This document shows, piece after piece, positions 13,600-26,240 of a DNA stretch of 64,000 bases. The first letter of the stretch is position 1; the number at the start of each line of letters is the position of its first letter. The notes beneath the pieces were generated by a model. That model saw only the letters and a list, made by a program, of their open reading frames with translations, ran no database searches and was not told the origin of the DNA. The translations under genes and the position numbers were made by a program. Origin of the DNA: Physella acuta (Eukaryota; Mollusca; Gastropoda; Physidae); assembly GCF_028476545.1 (NCBI RefSeq), contig NW_026731827.1:1068501-1132500 (forward strand), read 5' to 3'.

Positions 13600-15440
13600 A
13601 AGTAGCTGCAAGTACTTGGTGTGACTTACTGATTAAAATTTGACTTCAAACAACCAAAGACTAAAACAAAATCTTACTAAACGCTGCTCATTCTTACACT
13701 TCTCGAATTAAGGATCAAACACAAAAAGACAGTAATCAAAAACGTATTCGCTGTCTACTAGACCTCCATAGAGTCCAAGTTTCAATTAAACTAAGACACA
13801 AGTTTGCAATCTTAGCACTCAAAAAAAAAATTAAAAATCCAAACGATTAGCAGAGATGTGATTCGCGCTTGTCTTTTAGGCGGATGTAAAATTATAGCCA
13901 TTTCATTTTTATTGTTGTTTGTTTTTTTACTTTATTGTGAAATTTAGCCTTGTGCATTATGTATGAACTGTAAAATAGCATTGTTGTATGCTTATTTTAA
14001 AAGCAAATTATTTGAAACAATGATTTAGTTATAAAATGATGTTCTTTGACCATACATGTACTGCATCATGATGTTTGTATAAATAGAAGGATCAAATGCG
14101 AGATAAACGATCAAACAATAGACCACTTATCTGAGTACCGCGCAAGTGTTTCAACACTTAAGTTTTTTTGTGTTTGCTAATGCATTTAATTCACCAAGTC
14201 CACTCCTGTCATTTATAAGGTTTTTTATTGTTCTCATCAGAGTTGGCGTTATGTCTCCCATAACAAGTTTACTTTCTCGTTTTGTAACTTATTTTGTTTT
14301 GAGACTTACATTTACATTTGCTTACCCGGAACTATTCTTTCTAGTTTCACACAGATCCGGCATCTACATTATACATTTAATATATGTTTGATGATTTGGT
14401 CAATTCTTCCAGTTTTTCGTCGACAAGTTATCGATTGGCTGATTCCCGCGGGCTTTCACCAGCCAACGTCACGCTATCGAGGTGGTATCTTCATGAGCGG
14501 GATTTGTTATGAAAATGTGTTCATCTCTAGTTTTTCTACTCACAATATATCCACTGATGGGTGGTTAGCCCAGGTAGTTACCCAAGAGCCGTCCTAGTCC
14601 CGTGTCTAAATAACGATCTGAGAGGGGTCGGCGTGGTCGAGTTGGTAAAGCTCATAGCTGCTAAACCGAAAAGTCTCGAGTTCGAACCCTCGGGCAGAGG
14701 AGACTCGTTAGCTGGGGACACTTTTCTAGAAGAGACAACTCCAAAATCAAACAACTGCTGCCTTGTAGTTTGTTCTTGATTAGACAAAGTCTATGGAAAA
14801 GCAGGCTGACATTGGAGTCAATGGCCTCAAGCTTACATGCTTAGCGTAACGGCCCGGTGGAAAACCACCAAACTTCTCTCACTCCCAGGATTCCCCTACC
14901 TGACCCGATCTCCCACAACGGGACAACTTCACGTGGTAGACCTAAGACTGGAACCCCCATGGTAAAAGAAATGTAGGCCGACCAAAGCAAACCTGGAACA
15001 AATCAGGGTCCGATGAAGCTGCAGAATCTTTGCTCCTAAGGGGGTACGTAGTCAAGTCACCTGTAACGGCGAGAATATGTACTGAGATTGGGGAGACATC
15101 ATCATTTTTCAGGCTTTAAGAAAATGATGATTTAAATGTTAAAGAAAAATAGTTTATTTAGGAATAACTTTTAAAACTGAGTTACTAAAAGAATTGAAAG
15201 AGACGTAATGTAATAGAAGATGGGGGATAATGAAATATTACGTTAAAAATTCTAAATTAGTTTAGATTATCTCTCTTGACGGGATGGTATTGCGTTAGGC
15301 AAATAAATATGGCTGTTGTTCACCTTCTAACATAAGCTATAAATATCTACTAAAGTCAAATTGGAAACATTAATAACTACTCTGATCAGCATTAATTTCT
15401 CACTTTTAATCCAGAAATGCTTCGGTAAATTTAATATAAT
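13600..15440. repeat. 5'-flank duplication block of gene A
   Basis: DNA upstream of exon 1 of gene A matches the upstream DNA of gene C (31260-32930) and gene D (41090-42642 and 45621-45720). One landmark is gattcccgcgggctttcacc (14440), followed by a conserved caacgtca..ctatcgaggtgg segment. Conservation extends about 2 kb upstream, so the receptors were copied with their likely promoter DNA. No TATA box is obvious. Confidence 0.75.
14622..14820 (+). mobile_element. tRNA-Ser-like SINE insertion
   Basis: The head at 14628-14700 resembles a class II tRNA: A box tggtcgagttgg, tgctaaa around the anticodon position, B box gagttcgaaccc. The acceptor stem does not pair and the arms are degenerate, so it is not a working tRNA gene. 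The matching blocks upstream of C and D lack this stretch, which marks it as an insertion of about 200 bp. Target duplications were not clear. Confidence 0.65.
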
Positions 15441-15443
15441 TTG

Positions 15444-15445
<2 letters not shown>

Positions 15446-15516
<71 letters not shown>

Positions 15517-15527
15517 ATATATATATA
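15446..15527. repeat. (TA)n microsatellite
   Basis: About 80 bp of TA with one TTT interruption, at the outer edge of the gene A 5' block. Confidence 0.95.
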
Positions 15528-15529
15528 AT

Positions 15530-15606
15530 GGGGCTCGATAAAAAAAAATGCGGGGGGGGGGTTAATAAGTTTTGCCCAGGGTGCTAAATAATCTGGCGCC
15601 GGCACT
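15530..15606 (-). mobile_element. Fragment of the GGCCGGCGC repeat family
   Basis: On the minus strand the end reads cagtgccggcgccag, with a segment related to the starts of the repeats at 33500 and 61898. A G run lies at 15551-15561. It is too short to define a second end. Confidence 0.4.
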
Positions 15607-16414
15607 GTATGTGAATATATGATACTTTTAATATGATGATATTGGATGCCTATTGTTTGAATTATCTATATAAGATAACGTTTTCATTACATATTTTATT
15701 GTGCGGATTATGTTTGATGAGTATTTCATTATATATGTGAAATAATTAGATAAATCTTTTACGTGTTTGTTAGAATTGTTACATTTAATACATAAAGCTC
15801 AATTCTGTATGTTTGTATGTTTGTAATCGAGGATTACAAAGGAAAATAAGAAAAAACGGAAAAAAACGAAACCTCGATGGATTCAAGAGTTAGATTAATA
15901 AAGTGCTCATGGTCTAAATTTACGAGTTAATAAATTATTATTGAAAGTCGTTCAAAACAATTTTCATTTTATATACTTAGAACAATAATTTTCAATTACG
16001 AACATTACATAAAAAAATTTAAAAGTGTATTAACGTTTATAAAATTTATAAAATTGTGTCTGAAATGTATTTGCATTTTGTCCTTTAGCTCTCATTACGT
16101 CCCTTGATTTGGAAAACACAGTTACTTCCCTTTAAAAAAAACCATTAAATCGGGGGAAGAAAGAATTTATTTTTATTTCTTTGTTTTGGAGTTAGGAAAA
16201 AAAATAATTACATAATTAGCGGGGATTGATTAAGTGCAATGCCGTTGGTAATTAAAATACTGCCTTTTATTTATTCTATACACGGAACATACTGTTTACT
16301 AATTATTATTTTTTTTAAATCAATAACATTTAACAAGCCAGGTCCCACAAGTCCTATATGTTTATTTCTTTCCATTTACGGTATTATAATATATAATTTT
16401 GTTCACTAAATTGA
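15607..16414. other. AT-rich intergenic DNA, no gene seen
   Basis: Nothing recognisable was found on either strand. Confidence 0.5.
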
Positions 16415-17286
16415 AATAGGCGCGTCCGCCGGCGCACCTGCACTGTTCGATTTGGCGCCCTGTGCTATCACCTGAGCGCTATGCTGCATAATTTCGTTTT
16501 AAACAGTGCGATAGACTATGGATAAGAAAGGTTATTATAGTCTTTAAGTTAATCGAATCCGGGCGCCCTCCGGCACCCCGATAGGGTGCTATTTGGCGCC
16601 CCGGGCCTTCCCGTTTTCGCTATGGTACCTACGTTCGCGTAAGTAAGTTCAAAAGACTATGAATAAGTTGAGTACTATAGTCGTTTACTAAGTTGAATCA
16701 GGCGGTTACGCCGCACGTCGTCATTGTGCAATTTGGCGCCCCGGGCTAGACTGTTGACACTTTGAGTTTATCTTCGCGTTTGTGTTTTCTTTGTGTTTGA
16801 GTTTGGGTTTGCGTTTGTGGTTGTGTTTGCTTTTGAATTTGGGTTTGGGTTTGTTTTCGTTTGCTTTTTTTCTTTGCGTTTGTGTTTTCGTTTGCTTTTT
16901 TGCGTTTGTGTTTTCTTTGTGTTTATGTTTGTGTTTGTGTTTGTTTTTGTGTTATGTTTGCGATGTTTTTTTGGTGTGTTTTGGTTTTGTTTGGTTGTGG
17001 TTGGGTTTGTGTTTGCGTTTGGATGTGTTTTCGTTTGCTTTTTTGTTTGCGTTAGTGTTTGTGTTTTCTTTGTGTTTGTGGTTGGGTTTGTCTTTGCGTT
17101 TGTTATTGTGTTTTCGTTTGTGTTTGTTTTGTGTTAGTGTTATGTTTGCGATTTTTGTGTGTTTTGGTTGGTTGTGGTTAGGGTGGGCAATGCCGGATAT
17201 ATGCTGATTACAAAACATAAATGTCAAGGTCCTTTACAGATAGGTTTTTCACAGAGGCCAGAGCAGAGCCTGGCCGGAACGGCTAG
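16415..17286 (+). mobile_element. Helitron-like non-autonomous element
   Basis: The 3' end reads CTAG followed by T (17283-17287). A hairpin with stem GGCCA/TGGCC (17256-17260 and 17271-17275) lies 11 nt before the end. The interior holds about three imperfect units with an atttggcgcccc core (16448, 16592, 16730) and then 440 bp of GTTTGTG-type minisatellite (16760-17200). Both interior parts recur in the element at 399. The 5' edge is only estimated. Long open frames through the minisatellite are low-complexity artefacts. Confidence 0.55.
16760..17200. repeat. GTTTGTG-type minisatellite
   Basis: Imperfect 6-12 bp units such as gtttgtgttt and gtttgcgttt run for 440 bp with strong strand asymmetry (G/T on plus). 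The repeat is open in several frames, which produces spurious Phe/Cys/Val-rich translations. Confidence 0.85.
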
Positions 17287-17627
17287 TATAAGAATATAAG
17301 TATTCGCGTAGCTATAGAGTAGCATACCTTTTCGTCTACATGTTTTTGTTACCCTTCAAATTATAGTCTATTTTAGACGTTTGCTTGAGATTAAAGAATG
17401 TAAATAAATAGTACACACAATTCTGTAGCATATGAACGATTAAGAGGGAATTTACATATAGCACAGGAAAGTTAGAGGTTAGGTAGGGTATAAAAGGTGG
17501 GGTTAGGAAAGTTTGGGGGTCCATTCTCTAATTGACAGCCTGGGTCTCGCATGTACTTTCAGAAATTAAAGGAGTTAATTGTATACGGACTTCGTGTTGG
17601 TTTATTGTCGACTCTGTCAGGATCTGA

Positions 17628-17697
17628 ACTACAGTGCCGCCAGACCCTGCGATACGGGGAGGGGGCGACGTTTAGGGGCCCACAGCCGACCATAATC
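17628..17697 (-). repeat. Short dispersed repeat with GTGCCGCCAG end
   Basis: About 70 bp running from acagtgccgccagaccctg to gcccacagccgaccataat. The reverse complement, with a long C/G palindrome in its middle, occurs at 37813-37893. Confidence 0.5.
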
Positions 17698-18534
17698 GAT
17701 CTTTTTTTAATAGGTAAATATTTAATTTTCTTGCATTTTTTACTTGATGGTTGTTTTGTAAAAAGAATACTGTAGCTGCGGTTGGATTATCTTTATTCTA
17801 TAGACACCATCCCGAGTCCTCTTTCTCCTACAATCTAACACACGCTGTTGTCGTAAAATTTGTTTGAAAATAAATCTAAGTCCATCGCGCGAGATATTAA
17901 GACGACTTTTGCTTCTTTATAGCATTGATTATGGACCTACAATCCATTGTGATTTTATAACATAACATGTTCGTCTGTTGTATTGGTAGAACTACTATTT
18001 TGTACTATTTCGGTTTTATGTACGTTTACTTCTTTTTGTTTTACAAAAAAGTACGACAGTAAACGTGTATAATTTGAATTCTCTCGCTTGAGTGTTTCAC
18101 AAAAGGTTTAGGAAAAGTATTTGAGACCATCCCAACTTCAGTAAAATTTGGCAAGTTTTTAAGTACCCATAGACCTAACATTTGTTTAAAATGTGTAGTT
18201 TAGAGGACCGTTTATTGGGTATCCTGCACAGGGGTTAGGTGTACTACTTGAATCATCAGTCTCGCTGCATTAGGGGCCTCCGCCGGTGGCCGTGTCCCAA
18301 GAGCCTTGTGCCTTGGTATACACGTAGGTCAGCATCCGTTGCTTGTGTTGGTCTAGTACATTCAAGTACTACAAGATTCGTTACCGTCTCCATTATATTG
18401 TGAATATAAGGTTTTGTACCTTTGTGTCAAAATTAACTTTTTAAATAAATTGTACGAACTAAAATAACAATACAATACAATACTCAGTCTGAGATAATTT
18501 GCCCTACAATTATTTGTCATAAAACCATATATTT

Positions 18535-18537
<3 letters not shown>

Positions 18538-18600
<63 letters not shown>
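18538..18600. repeat. (TA)n microsatellite
   Basis: About 63 bp of TA dinucleotides within block copy 2. Confidence 0.95.
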
Positions 18601-18604
<4 letters not shown>

Positions 18605-19339
18605 AGCTGAGTATGTCTGGTATTTTTGACGCTGTGTATTTCTGTGGGTTTTGTCTCGCGTCTCGCTATTTCTCTCTTTATCCCGCCCCGTTCCTCCATC
18701 TCTTTCCCCTCATCCTATATTTGTCTGTATACACTACATTATATTTGTAAATCAACGAATATTTTGACAGAATGTTGATGCTACAGACGATTGTAAACTA
18801 CCGATTCTTGTGGTTTGTGTTGCCCTGATAACCTACTGTGTTCGCCTTCACTGGGACTTAAGTGCTAGCATTATATGTGTTCTCACCTAGTATAAATAAA
18901 TCAAATGTAGTTTGAAGGACGTGGCTTGGCCAAATAAATCATCAATAAATGATCAGGCAATTAGCTATATCTCCATGAATATCTCATTAGCTGAATAAAA
19001 CTCATTAAGTCCATTAGAGTAAAAAAAACTAATTAATACACAAGAGAAAGCAAAGTAATTAAGTCAAGTGATATAAGTAAAATCATCCCGTCCTTGAAAC
19101 TAAGGTCACAACGTCAGCTTATTCTGTTTAAAAAAACATCCGTCAATGGCGAATTGACGTCATAGTTTGTGCATTCAACATACAACTGACAAGATATGTT
19201 TGTGCTCTTGAATTAGTATAGTTTAGTAAAAGTTATTATAAACCAAGTACTAGATATATATCCTTTAAGAGCGTCATTATTGAAATAAGGATGGTCCATT
19301 TAAAACCTGGACTGTTTCTAATAGTAGAGCTATCATAAC

Positions 19340-19340
<1 letters not shown>

Positions 19341-19405
<65 letters not shown>
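19341..19405. repeat. (TA)n microsatellite
   Basis: About 65 bp of TA dinucleotides, at the same place in the block as the array at 25312-25379. Confidence 0.95.
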
Positions 19406-19410
<5 letters not shown>

Positions 19411-19749
19411 TTTCATGGTTCAGTAGGGATCAACAACAAATAGTTATTCTTTTATTTTATTTTAATACTTTCTGGTCCATTTTAGACTGACAATGTTTAC
19501 AATAAAACCAATAAAACCAATGCTAATATAACAACAGGTACACTAACTGTACAATAAAACCAACACTAACATAACAACAAGCACACTAACTGTACAATAA
19601 TTCAAATGACGTGCCGCATCCAATTAACATACATCACCATTCAAAGTCATGTAACCTGTGCATATTGTTTAACCCCTAAAATAGTCCACTGTTGTAGATC
19701 TATATATAGCGCTGAAACTTTGAATGGGGTGCATTTTTATTTCTTTCTT

Positions 19750-19905
19750 TATCTTGATATGCTGATACTAAATCAAACTTATCAGGATATGTTGATGCTA
19801 AAGCAACCTTATCTCTATATGCTGATACTAAATCAACCTTATCTCGATATGTTGATATTTAATCAACCTTATCTCTATATGTTGATATCTAATCAACCTC
19901 ACTGC
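19750..19905. repeat. 30-bp tandem repeat, about five units
   Basis: Units have the form atctcgatatgttgatacta plus aatcaacctt, with a few substitutions each. The orthologous position in block copy 3 (25662-25815) carries the same unit. The open frame through it is a by-product of the period being a multiple of three. Confidence 0.85.
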
Positions 19906-20746
19906 ACCCCAACAAGCTAGTAAGGAAACAGCTTATATTGTATTCACTTATCACGTTTCCACGATGTCAGCTACATTTGTTTGTAGTACGGAATTTCATT
20001 ATTTTTTTTTATTTCTTTACAATCTGCAAGCTTCGTAAACAACATAGGCTCTTGTTTGTATGTTTGCCATACGTGTGGGCCACATAATAAGGAGCGCATT
20101 CTTATGTCCTGACTTTAAACATAGAAGTAGGTTACTCATAGTGCTGGCAACACTATCACATTAAATGCCGAGGCCACTTAAAAAGTGGTACTCTACTTCA
20201 CCTGCCAATTGGACCGTTAGGTTCGAAAGTGTATTTACTTTATTTAAATATTGGATCAGTTGGGTTTTAGAGCCAAACTATGTGGTCCGTAATCGACTGT
20301 TATATAATTACGTGCAATTTTTAAATAATGTTTTTGACATTGTTACAAATAAGTTATGTTTGTAAATCTACAAAATACGTTAACGTAAATGACATGTACA
20401 AAACAATGACTAAAAGAACTATTTCATCAAAGTACAGCTAAAATAGGAATGTAAGATTGTAGGGTTGGTACTAAAACTGCTATATTTCAAAGTGAAATAG
20501 CGACGTTGGGGTTACTCTTATTAAAGAAAATTTACATATGATCAACACATTTTTTTTTTCGTTGGTTAACTACTTCAACAAGCAATAACTATTTTTCGAA
20601 GAATATTTTTTTATCCAAACTAGTATATTTATCAATAAATACATATTTAACATAAAATTTATATGCTACATATACTGATATTCTTTTCCTCATTGGTCAA
20701 TGAATGCAACTTAGAATTTGTTTACAAAATGTGAGTTAAGACAAAA

Positions 20747-22829
20747 CTAAAACATTAGTTTTTTTTTAAATATACGTCGAAAGACAGCCAAACAATCTCG
20801 TCTAAAGTTTGGATTACAAATACTGTAAATAAATGGGTTACCTGAGCTGTTGACTAGATATAGAATAAAAGCAATGTTTACAATTGAAACTTCCACCAAC
20901 GACAATTTACCGGTTAACTTAAAGGCGACAAAGATCAAAATTGTGAAAAGGGTACTCATGTTGCTGATGATGTAGATGACGCTGGTTGCTACTAGCATAC
21001 GAGTTGTTTTGCCTGCAGGTTTTTGATGTCTTGTTTTCTTGATTCTAGTGTTTTTGTAACTTGATGCTTCGCTTGCATTACCGGTCAATGTTGCGGCAGA
21101 TGTAGTGGTCATTGCAGGAACAGCTGCAGTGGTCACTAGTGTTGGAACGGCTGTGTTGTTTTCAAAAGATACATTAGTATCACTTACATCAGTTTCTGTT
21201 TCATTTGTGATATCGATGCTGTGGTTGCTGCAATCATGACTTACGTCATTCATTCTTGACATATCCTGGTCAACTGCTTCATCTGATTCACTATGTGACT
21301 CGTCGGAAGGTCGAGTGATTTCTACTTTAATTTGATTAAAATGTTGTAGCCGATTATTTGTTTGTATCGATACCACACCTGGGGATATTCGGCGTCGTCT
21401 GGCCTCTAAACCAATCAAAATGTAGAGCGTGGAGAGGGTCACAGAACAGGTAATGAAGACCAGGATAATCAGCCCGTGGAAAATCATTGGCCAGGGTGAG
21501 AGGACATACGCGTCAGATACTCCACAGTTGTAGCCAGAGATGCCCTTATGCCCAGTGTGTGCAGTAATAATGCCATAGAAGACTGCAAATGGTACGCTGA
21601 ATACGATCGACAATACTACAACAAAAGCGCAAATTATTTTTGTTGCTTTGTTGTTGATTTGTTTTCCAAAAGGTTTGCAAATCTTTCTGTACCTGAGAGA
21701 AAAAAAATCATATTGATGTACGTTTACAAATATTCTATTTTATTGCTATAAAAATTAATAACTAAAAGATGATTTTTCTTATAAATTTTCACAAACCTGA
21801 TTATAGCCACAACCACTAACAGAATACCTGCCGTCCACGATATCAAACTGTTAAAGAAAAAAAACATCTTGCAAATGATGACATTTGTGTACGTCCAGGT
21901 GTGGCTCATTTGGTAAAATACACCTGAAAAAAAAGCAAACAAAATGAAGATTAAATGCCTTCAACTTTTTGTGTTGCGGATTTCAGACATTGGCAACATA
22001 ACATTATAAACTTGTTAAGAATTCATTTACGGTTCATTTAAAATAAATATTATTTTTTTTATTCAGATTATTTACTCACATGCAAAAAACATGGAGATCA
22101 AAGAAAATCTACTCCAAGGCCAAATGCAGACTTTCAAAAAGTAATATTCTTAGCAACCTAATGTATGGCAGCGAATGCTGGAAAGTAACAACCATCGCCA
22201 AACGATCATTGGACTCCTATTCTTGCGAATGATAAAAGGTATACACTGGCCTGACACCTTTTCCAATACAATACTAATCGGAGAGATGGAAATGGAAGCT
22301 GTTTCCGAAATAAACGAAAAAGAGGATATCGCAGGATGAGGAACCTCATAAGAAACGAATCCAGATCATTTCGCAGAGAAGGCCAAGGGCGACGTGGAGG
22401 CGCACGGCGGGGAAGCAGCTGGCTGAGGCAGGACTGTCATGGGGGACTGTCAGGAAAATTGATGGAGACCAACAACTCGGAGGGAGCTTGCTTGGGCGGC
22501 CCCATGTGTCTTGGGTACAAAAAGGAAAAGATGCTGATGCTTTAACTGACATGTCATACCAAAAAAATCTTACCTGGAATCATAACAAGATTAGTGAGAA
22601 AGTCCATCACAGCAATAGTCTGGATCAAGATTACAGTTGGTGTTTTGTTCCGTTTCCGTGAATAAACAACTAGAATCAGGGAATTCCCGATGGTTCCACA
22701 TAAAAAGGCCAGAGCCATAAATAAAAATGATGGGATATTGGCAATGTTGTTGTCTGACTGGCGCCTGTTCAGATATTCCCATTTTTCTTCTTCAGATACA
22801 TTGAATGAAGCATTAGGCTGGTTTGCCAT
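20747..22829 (-). CDS. Rhodopsin-like (class A) GPCR, gene B, three exons
   Basis: Predicted exons are 22574-22829, 21797-21923 and 20747-21692, giving 442 residues. It is a paralogue of A with the same intron positions and phases. It keeps the N-terminal N-A-S and N-V-S sites, D2.50, C103, an IRY motif at 127-129, the ECL2 Cys and NPFIY (413-417). TM6 begins near 360 (KTTRMLVATS) and lacks CWxP. Its C-terminus differs from A, C and D: it ends in a Lys-rich FKKKLMF tail and has no donor-like sequence at the stop. The third loop holds two imperfect copies of a TAVP-T motif, the same motif that is amplified in gene F. An in-frame ATG 24 bp upstream (22853; MSNVTIET) is a possible alternative start. 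Intron 1 (650 bp) carries a LINE fragment. The ligand is unknown. Confidence 0.85.
22077..22545 (+). mobile_element. LINE 3' fragment (reverse-transcriptase C-terminal region)
   Basis: It lies in intron 1 of gene B in the opposite orientation. Conceptual translation, with stops and frame changes, gives pieces typical of the region C-terminal to a LINE reverse transcriptase: a SNLMYGSECWKVTT segment (about 22148-22190), a GIHWPDT-like piece near 22240, and near the end QLAEAGLSWGTVRK followed by GRPHVSW. The catalytic RT core and endonuclease are absent, so this is a 5'-truncated, degenerate copy. The clade cannot be settled from this piece. Confidence 0.7.
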
Positions 22830-22929
22830 TGTTTCAATTGTTACATTTGACATAAGTAATTGCAATTGTTTCATTTCCCTTTGTGCTATGTTTGTCTGAT
22901 GATTTTCTTGTAGAAACCAAACTTTTATC

Positions 22930-23671
22930 ACCTAGTTTTTTTTTAAATATCTACATTTAAATAAAATTTATTGACTACTTGAGTTCAACAGTGTCCGGTT
23001 GTTTTAAAGAAAGAAATATGATTTATTAGAAAATATTTATAACGATCCGAGTGATTAGCAAAGCTCAGCATGTGGTTTTTTATGTGACCATTGAACTCGC
23101 ACTCACACTTGTCTTATACGTGTAGCTAGCTCGTCAAGTGTTCAGCTGACCTACATACCTTAAAGGACCTATATGACCTACATGACGTACATGACCGTGA
23201 GTAGCACAAGATCCGGTAAATGTACACGGATTCATCCACGCCTGGTCGACATACTAGTCTAGTATTTTAGCCTAAGTTGTTTTGTTTTTACAAGCTTTTA
23301 TTTAACTCGATTCCTCTGTCGAAAGTCTGTCGTCAGTCGTCAGTCTGTCTAGATCGAAACGCCGGAGTGAAAATTCGGACACTTCTACTTGACCGATACG
23401 GTTCACACTTGGCACGTGGGTCGAGACATGAAGACAATACATCATGACATTAAATTTGACTTAATTGGATGCCTAATTAATTTTTTTATGAATTAATTAA
23501 AATTTGGACCGAATTAGTAGGCATGTCTATCCAACCACACCACACGCGTCATCACGTTCAATAGCTGCGCCATCACGTTCAATAGACGCGCAATGGTTTT
23601 TAGTCATGTCACGCTAGTGAAAATAAAACATGTAAAGTACTGAAAAAAAAATCATAAAAAACATTTTAATA
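22930..23671. other. Intergenic DNA upstream of gene B, no gene seen
   Basis: Unlike A, C and D, gene B does not carry the shared 5'-flank block here. A short direct repeat around catcacgttcaatag lies near 23550-23590. Nothing else is recognised. Confidence 0.5.
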
Positions 23672-23891
23672 ACAAGCTTTTATGTAATAATGCACTAAAA
23701 AGTAGAAAATAAATTATACACTACTATTTGAATTACTATAAAGAAAAGCGTGGGTCTCTTCCAAAATATTAGTACATGTATCCAATAGATACTAAAGTGA
23801 CCAACGCTTTTCTTTACATCTTTACAGTAATTTAAATAGTAGTGTATAATATATTTTCTCCATTTTAGTGCATTATTACTTAAAAGCTTGT
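23672..23891. mobile_element. MITE with long terminal inverted repeats
   Basis: The arms at 23672-23752 and 23803-23891 are inverted copies over about 80 bp with few differences; both begin acaagctttta and continue gtaataatgcactaaaa. The spacer is about 50 bp. The equivalent position in block copy 2 (near 17370) lacks it, which supports an insertion. I could not identify a target duplication with confidence, so the superfamily is open. Confidence 0.75.
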
Positions 23892-25310
23892 GATTTAAAC
23901 GTTTTTATGAATTCTTTAGTTATATTAAGGTTAAAGAATGTAAGTAAATAGTACACACAATTATGTAGCATAGGAACGATTGGGAGGGAATTGACATATA
24001 GCGCATGAAACTCAGAGGTTAGGTGGGGTATAAAAAGTGGGCTTAGGAAAGTTTGGGTGTCCATTCTCTAATTGGCAGCCTAGGTCTCGCATGTACTTTC
24101 AGGATATAAAGAAGTTAATTGTATACGGACTTCGTTTTGGTGTATTGTCGACCCTGTCCTCACATCACAACAGTGTGCAGTGTGTTTCAATATTAGTGAT
24201 TAGATGTTTAATGATGTGGAACTCCAAACGGACCTAAACATCCCCTCTCTCAATTACACTTAATCATCAAAATACACATTCTTTACACCAACTGCCCCCC
24301 TCCTACGCTCCGTTGACTTCACGTCAAAAATGGATGACCCTCCTTAAACATGGGACGATGTCCTGTTTTTTTCGGTGGCTTCGTATGCACAAGTAGGTCA
24401 GCATCCGTTGCTTGCGTTGGTCTAGTACATTCAAGTACTTCAGGATCCGTTACCGTCTCCATTATATTGTAAAAATAAGGTTTGGTTCCTTTAAAGTTTG
24501 CATCACTAAAATGTGACACAATTAGCTTTTTAAATAAATTGTACAAACTAAAACAAAATCGTTTGTTGTATGGCTGTGTATTTTTTGTGTGTTTTATCTC
24601 ACGTCTCGCTATTTCTCTATTTATTTCGCCACAGTTTCTCTATCTTTTTCGCCGCACCCTGTGTTTGGCTGTATACACTACATTATATTTTAAATCAACG
24701 AATACATTTGGCAGAATGTTGATGTTATAGACGATTGTAAACTACTGATTTTTGGGAGTTATTGTAGCCCTGATAACCTACTGTATTCGCATTCCCTAGG
24801 ATGTAAGTGTTGGCATTAAATGTGTTCTCACCAAATATAAATAATCAAATGTAGTTTAAAGGACGTGGCTTGGACAAATAAATCTTCAATAAATGATCAG
24901 GCAATTAGCTATATCTCCATGAATATCTCATTAGCTGAATGAAACTTATTAAGTCCATTAGAGTAAAAGAGTAAATTAATACACAAGAGAAAGCAAAGTA
25001 ATTAAGTCGAGTGATATAAGTAAAATCAACCCGTCCTTGAAACTAAGGTCACGACGACAGCTGATCCTGTTTTTAAAAAAACATCAGTCAATGGCGAATC
25101 GACGTCATAGTTTCTGCATTCAACATACAACTGACAAGATATGTTTGTTCATCTTGAATTAGTATAGTTTAGTAAAAGTTGTTACAAAACAAGTACTAGA
25201 TCTAGTTCCGTTATAAGCGTCAACATTGAAATGAGGATGGTCCATTTAAAAATGTATATATTTGACCACCAAATATTTAATAAATACAATAACGTCGAGA
25301 CTTTCTAATA

Positions 25311-25311
<1 letters not shown>

Positions 25312-25379
<68 letters not shown>
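25312..25379. repeat. (TA)n microsatellite
   Basis: About 68 bp of TA dinucleotides, orthologous in position to the array at 19341-19405. Confidence 0.95.
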
Positions 25380-25386
<7 letters not shown>

Positions 25387-25661
25387 TCATGGTTCAGTAG
25401 GAAACAACAATAAATAGTTGTTCTCGTTTTAATACTTTCTGTTCCATGTCAGACTGACAATGTTAACAATCGAACCAACACTAACATAACAACAGGTACA
25501 CTTACGATACAATAATTTGAATTACATACCGCAACCAATGAACATAAACCATCATTCAAAGTAAAGTTACCTGTGCATATTGTTTAACCCCAAACATAGT
25601 CCACTGTTGCAGATCTATATATAGTGCTTAAATTTTGAATGGGGTGCATTATGTCTTTCTT

Positions 25662-25815
25662 TATTTTGATATGCTGATACTGAATCAACTTTATTTCGAT
25701 ATGTTGATACTGAATCAACTTTATCTCGATATGTTGATACTGAATCAACTTTATCTCGATATGTTGATACTGAATCAACCTTATCTCGATATGTTGATAC
25801 TGAATCAAGCTTACT
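25662..25815. repeat. 30-bp tandem repeat, about five units
   Basis: Units of the form atctcgatatgttgatactg plus aatcaacttt. They are more uniform than the copy at 19750-19905, which suggests recent homogenisation. Confidence 0.9.
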
Positions 25816-26240
25816 TCAAGCAACAAGCTAGTCAGGAACCTGCTTATATTGTATTTAGTTTTCACTTTACCGCGATGTTGGTTACATTTTTTTTAATGTG
25901 TTAACTATTTCTGGTAAGGAATTTTTTTTACAATCTTCAGACTTCGTAAACAATACAGGCTCTCGTTTGTATGTTTGCCATAGGTGTGGGCGACATAATA
26001 ATTGGCGCATTCTTATGTCCTGACATACAAGGCGCTTATGCATAGTGCTGACCAAACTATCCCTTCAAATGCCAAGGCCACTGAAACAGGTGCTCTGTTT
26101 CACCTGCCACATTGACCGTTAGGTTCGAAAAGGTATTTACTTTATTTAAACATCGCATCATACGTGGGTTTATTAACCTAAATCGACTGTTATAAAATTG
26201 CAATTTTTTTTTTCGTTGTTGACATTTTCCTGAATTTTCT

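Larger units (their letters stand above)
17330..20400. repeat. Intergenic duplication block, copy 2
   Basis: Extended similarity to 23895-26240 and in part to 5150-6480. It contains two (TA)n arrays, a 30-bp tandem repeat, and segments matching copy 3 in the same order. It lies on the 3' side of receptor gene B. No coding sequence is recognised. Confidence 0.8.
23895..26240. repeat. Intergenic duplication block, copy 3
   Basis: It matches copy 2 (17330-20400) in order: a gtaaataaatagtacacaca type segment at 23942, the taggtcagcatccgttgct segment at 24390, the ggcttgg segment near 24870, the (TA)n array and the 30-bp tandem repeat. It lies on the 3' side of gene C. No gene is recognised. Confidence 0.8.

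Noticed and set aside
14628-14700. Possible tRNA-Ser gene
   Set aside because: A- and B-box-like sequences are present but the acceptor and other stems do not pair, and the unit continues into a SINE body.
16782-17227. Long Phe/Cys/Val-rich frames on plus and an Asn/His/Lys-rich frame on minus
   Set aside because: They arise from the GTTTGTG minisatellite inside the Helitron-like element; composition is low-complexity with no domain.
24319-24546. 75-codon minus-strand frame in block copy 3
   Set aside because: The frame is not kept in the matching DNA of copies 1 and 2.
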